Assembly (NCBI RefSeq): GCF_018143015.1
Contig: NC_054751.1
Location: forward strand, 23,946,425 to 24,010,424
Direction: 5' to 3'
DNA length: 64,000 bases
From: Lytechinus variegatus
Taxonomy: Eukaryota > Echinodermata > Echinoidea > Temnopleuroida > Toxopneustidae
Below the pieces are notes generated by a model. It was not told where the DNA came from and searched no databases. It saw only the letters and a list, made by a program, of their open reading frames with translations. This document shows positions 60,841 through 64,000 of the stretch, piece after piece. Position 1 is the stretch's first letter; each line of letters opens with the position of its first letter. A program made the position numbers and the translations under genes.

Positions 60841-61875
60841 AGGCGCGCCGGAACACTTTCAGTTTTGGGGGGGCAAAATCCCGAAGGGGGAACAATATTT
60901 TTGACAGTGTGAGATACCGAAGCAATTAAGCGGGAGAGGCTGTGGGACCCCCCCCCCACACGGTAAGGACTTTGTGTAAAAATGGAGTATAAAAGTTGCG
61001 TTTCTAAGAGCATTCAAAAATAAATTTCTTGAGAATTAAACAGTCTTGGAGTTCTTTTTGCTCCTTCTGTTTTCTCCCTTCTGACCCAGACTGGTGTTTC
61101 TTCATGATCAGGGTCGCAGTTCCAGCAAATGACGAGCCTTATTGCAAAAGAAATTGTTTCAAACCAATGTAATATAGGCCTTTTAAAGACTTTAAGATGA
61201 CAAACATGACCGTACGCAGCCGGGGGCCGCCGATCGAGAGGGCAAAATTCACAAAATTCACCAAAAGTGTGCACGAAATCCCTCAATTTTATTCTAAAAA
61301 ATGTGTAAGCTCCCCCATCACAAACCCCCTCGCTCTTAAGTTTCTTCGAAAATGTAGGTCTTGCAGCCCCTTCCACTCTCGGATTGTTTTTTTTTAATTT
61401 TTGCAAACGTCCATCTGATTAGTAACAGGTAATGGGAAGAAGTTTTGGAATCTAAAATACATTTATAAATGCTATAAGAGCTGAAATAGTATCAGACAAA
61501 ACGCCTTCCAATTATGCCAATGAAAAGGAATAGAGGAAAATATGGGGCTGTGAAAATATCTTAAGATTTTTTTTTATAGTAGAGCAGTACTGTAACGCTT
61601 AGTTTTTTCTTTTATATTCTTTATTTACATTTTTATTCATATCTCGGATAATATGAGTCCGGTCAAGAAGACACTAACACAGATGATTTTATTTTTTTCA
61701 TGTCTAAACATTATCTCAAGTTGCTTTCGAGTGGGATTCACCATTTTCACAAATTATAAATTATAATCCTCTACACATGATTATTCTGCGTGTAATTTTC
61801 TGATAACATGTCTATATTGAATTGAAATGACCTTGGTATTTTCTTTAGGGCACTGACTTGTTAGCACTGTATTAA
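60841..61875. other. spacer between large inverted arms
   Basis: Starts with another GGGCGCCGGAA-type end (GGCGCGCCGGAACACTTTCAG then a G-run). It contains 61014-61406, whose minus-strand frame shows no domain but reads like repeat-derived sequence (GTGGAAGGGGCTGCAAGACC). The remainder is AT-rich. Confidence 0.5.
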
Positions 61876-62545
61876 CTCAATTTATATTTAGTTGAAAATG
61901 AAATAATTGAAACAAGTTTCTCGAGATTTTATGGTTTCTGGGCTTGACAGCTATGACATAGATTCCATATGTTGCTCGAGTAACTAGTGTTCACGCGCGT
62001 TAGTGATATCGGGTCCGGTCTGAGCGTTTCTGGGTGACCGCGCGTTTGTTAGACGACACAGCCAGCATCATAGAGTTATAAACCTAATCATTGGTGGACC
62101 ACTATCAATTTGCCATTCGCTTTTAGTCTGAAATGTGTTCATTAAAAGGTTAAACGTTATCACACTGTAATAAGATGGAAAAGGGGCTTATCAAAGGTAT
62201 GTTTCACAGAGGAACTGTTCGTCGAAAGACGCGAGGCTTACTATGATAATGTATTTGCCCCGTCAGGGGCAAAATTTTTTCATTTTTGACAATGGAAATG
62301 ACAATTTTCAGGCAGAAAAGTGCCTTCGTTTGCTTTTGTCCTTAAATAATTTGTCATTTTTCTACTTTCAGGGGGGCACATTGGGGGGGGGGGCAAAATC
62401 TCGTTTTGCCCCCCAAAAATTTTATTTGGTGGGGCAAGTGCCCCCCCCCCCGCTTCCGGCGCCCTTGCTGTCAAGCCCAGAAACCATAAAATCTCGAGAA
62501 ACTTGTTTCAATTATTTCATTTTCAACTAAATATAAATGCATATA
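61876..62545. repeat. right arm flanked by its own ~70-bp inverted repeats
   Basis: 61938-62470 is the reverse complement of the left arm. Immediately outside, 61876-61946 (ATTTAGTTGAAAATGAAATA ... GATTTTATGGTTTCTGGGCTTGACAG) is the reverse complement of 62468-62540 (CTGTCAAGCCCAGAAACCAT ... TATTTCATTTTCAACTAAAT), essentially perfect. The order is X, arm, X-inverted. Confidence 0.9.
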
Positions 62546-62810
62546 AAATATATTCTCCCACTCCCCCGGATCGACGTCCATGTCGTATAGCGAGGCAAAT
62601 GGAGGGGGACAAACATAATGAGGCACGGATGAAAAAGAAGAAAAATCATGTTAACTGCATATTCGAGCCCGAATTGCTAGCTTCTCTCAAGATGGGTATT
62701 TAAGTGAACAAATGATGCGAGCGCGAACCGTGAGCTGAAACTTTTATGTATTTTGATCAGAAAATAATTGACAGTTTATGGCCTTTTTTTTTTATAAAAC
62801 CCCTTTTCCA

Positions 62811-63115
62811 CTAGGGCCAGGACAGCGTCAGGACAAGGCGCGGAATGTAATAATTACAATCCGCGACCCTTCCGCAACCTGTCCGGACATTCCTAGGAGT
62901 GTCCGCACGTTGTCCTAAACCCTTCCTGGTGTTCGGGAAATCAAAATTTGTCCGCATCCAAATTTTGGTCGAGACCAAAATTTGGACGCGGATATTGAAT
63001 TCCTGACACCTTCGGGACCCTGTCCTGACGATGTCTTGATGATGTCCTGCCCTTCCTAAACCCTTCCGCGTCTTCCGGAAACCATCCGCAATCAGGTCAG
63101 CTTCAAGAAGGAAAG
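62811..63115. repeat. palindrome-rich GTCCTGAC/CGCGGA block
   Basis: Two palindromes are visible. 62839-62865 is CGCGGAATGTAATAATTACAATCCGCG-like (13-bp arms, near perfect). 62951-62992 has 20-bp arms TCCGCATCCAAATTTTGGTC with one mismatch and a 2-base loop. GTCCTGAC, GTCCGCA and CCTTCC phrases recur. Non-coding by appearance. Confidence 0.75.
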
Positions 63116-63283
63116 AAGAAGCCATGCGGATTTTATCAGGAACATGCGGATTGGAATAAGAAGGCAAGCGGACAGTTTCAGGAACGTGCGGACAGGAATA
63201 AGAAGGCAAGCGGACTGTTTCAGGAACGTTCGGACTGGAATAGGAAGGCAAGCGGAGTGATTCAGGAATGTGTGGATCCAATG
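63116..63283. repeat. four tandem 42-bp units
   Basis: Units at 63116, 63158, 63200 and 63242. Consensus phrases are AAGAAGGCAAGCGGACAG, TTTCAGGAACGTGCGGAC and WGGAAT. The period is a multiple of three, so one minus-strand frame repeats a 14-residue unit, but no start, splice or domain context supports a gene. Confidence 0.9.
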
Positions 63284-63289
63284 CTAATA

Positions 63290-64000
63290 ATGTATGGAAC
63301 GAGTACACAAGTATCAAAAACCATTTGCAAAAGCACTAGATGGGGCAACGGGATAATACAAGACAAGAAAATTACAAAAATTAAAGAAATACGGGGTCAA
63401 GGGGCCTAATTAGTATATACTAAACAAACCTGAGAACCTAGTATTTCAAGCAGTGTTTTAAACATAATTACGCGAGCGCAAAGCACGAGTTGATTTTTTT
63501 TGGGGGGGGTTACAGACTTGAAGAAGGAATATTTCAAGCATTTTCTACTGATCTGAAAAGTGGACTTTTCAAATATTTCTTGCAATAGTTAAACTGGCAA
63601 TGATGCGAGCAGATTATTTTATTCTGTACTGAACATAAAAAGATGTTTCATGCAACGTTTGATTATGAACTAGATTATTTTAATGTACTCGACTGAAAAA
63701 AAGGACCGTATAGGCAGCGCTTGACTTTACAAATAGGATAAATATCATAACAAAATTAATAATACAAGTAAAGATTCCAAACTGAAATTCAAGTTTATAT
63801 TCCTATTACATTTTAAGCACTTTGTTTGATCATGAATGAGGTGTCATTAATAAGAAATAATAAAAAATGGTAGCAAGTTTATAAATATAAGATAATTTAT
63901 AAAATATAAAAAAAATATAATTTTCTCAGAACGGCTCAAAACGATATACAGCAGGGGCAAAACGATTTACCCCAGGATTCATTTCTATCCCGCATGAAAA
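63290..64000. other. intergenic with one GCGAGCGC-type unit
   Basis: 63469-63620 is a diverged unit of the GCGAGCGCGAAGCGCGAG family (ACGCGAGCGCAAAGCACGAG, then AAGTGGACTTTTCAAATATT). The remainder is AT-rich without features. Confidence 0.5.

Noticed and set aside
62811..63317. 168-residue minus-strand frame with 14-residue repeats as a repeat protein
   Set aside because: The period follows from the 42-bp tandem DNA repeat; the upstream part is palindromic DNA, and no start, splice or domain evidence exists.

Overview
The window looks like AT-rich, intron-rich, repeat-dense animal DNA, most likely from an echinoderm and probably a sea urchin. The evidence is spliced genes with GT-AG introns, a collagen-triple-helix (CTHRC1-type) protein, a fibrinogen-related protein, tRNA-derived SINEs, L2/CR1-type and L1/Tx1-type LINEs, and very many foldback MITEs. 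The species assignment is inference from repeat style and gene families. Nothing bacterial, viral or CRISPR-like was found.

Only two gene loci are well supported. (1) A fibrinogen-related (FReD) gene on the minus strand has exons at 30603-30473, 29809-29607 and 28835-28538, and a probable upstream exon at 32844-32677. All splice phases agree. Its 5' end was not found. (2) A tandem pair of CTHRC1-like genes lies on the plus strand. The downstream copy is complete: four exons between 40914 and 44963, 202 residues, with a signal peptide, 7 Gly-X-Y triplets and the conserved C-terminal domain. The upstream copy (36000-37603) keeps exons 2-4 and a poly(A) signal but has no recognisable exon 1 and carries an in-frame TGA at 36698-36700, so I call it a pseudogene. 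The two loci are divergently oriented and separated by repeats. No functional link between them can be shown.

Layout. 1-28500 holds no supported host gene; it contains microsatellites, foldback MITEs, SINEs, a ~1.1 kb CA-rich minisatellite (21620-22770), a near-perfect 170-bp hairpin MITE (22773) and a ~1 kb Tc1/mariner-like non-autonomous element (26826-27811). 28500-33000 is the FReD gene with intronic repeats. 33000-45000 is the CTHRC1-like duplication with insertions specific to each copy. 45000-47770 is repeats and plain intergenic DNA. 47772-51400 is a nearly full-length CR1/L2-group LINE on the minus strand, with its endonuclease and reverse transcriptase separated by one frameshift. 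52186-56480 is a degraded L1/Tx1-type LINE on the minus strand, interrupted by a 469-bp insertion and a 500-N assembly gap. 57400-64000 is a cluster of inverted and tandem repeats, including a pair of ~530-bp near-identical inverted arms (60313-60840 and 61938-62470) and a block of palindromes followed by four 42-bp tandem units.

The most interesting signals are the decaying CTHRC1-like duplicate with patchy divergence (a gene-conversion pattern), the divergent FReD gene, the large inverted repeats near the right end, and tRNA-like units with extended terminal stems near 19.65 and 19.95 kb.
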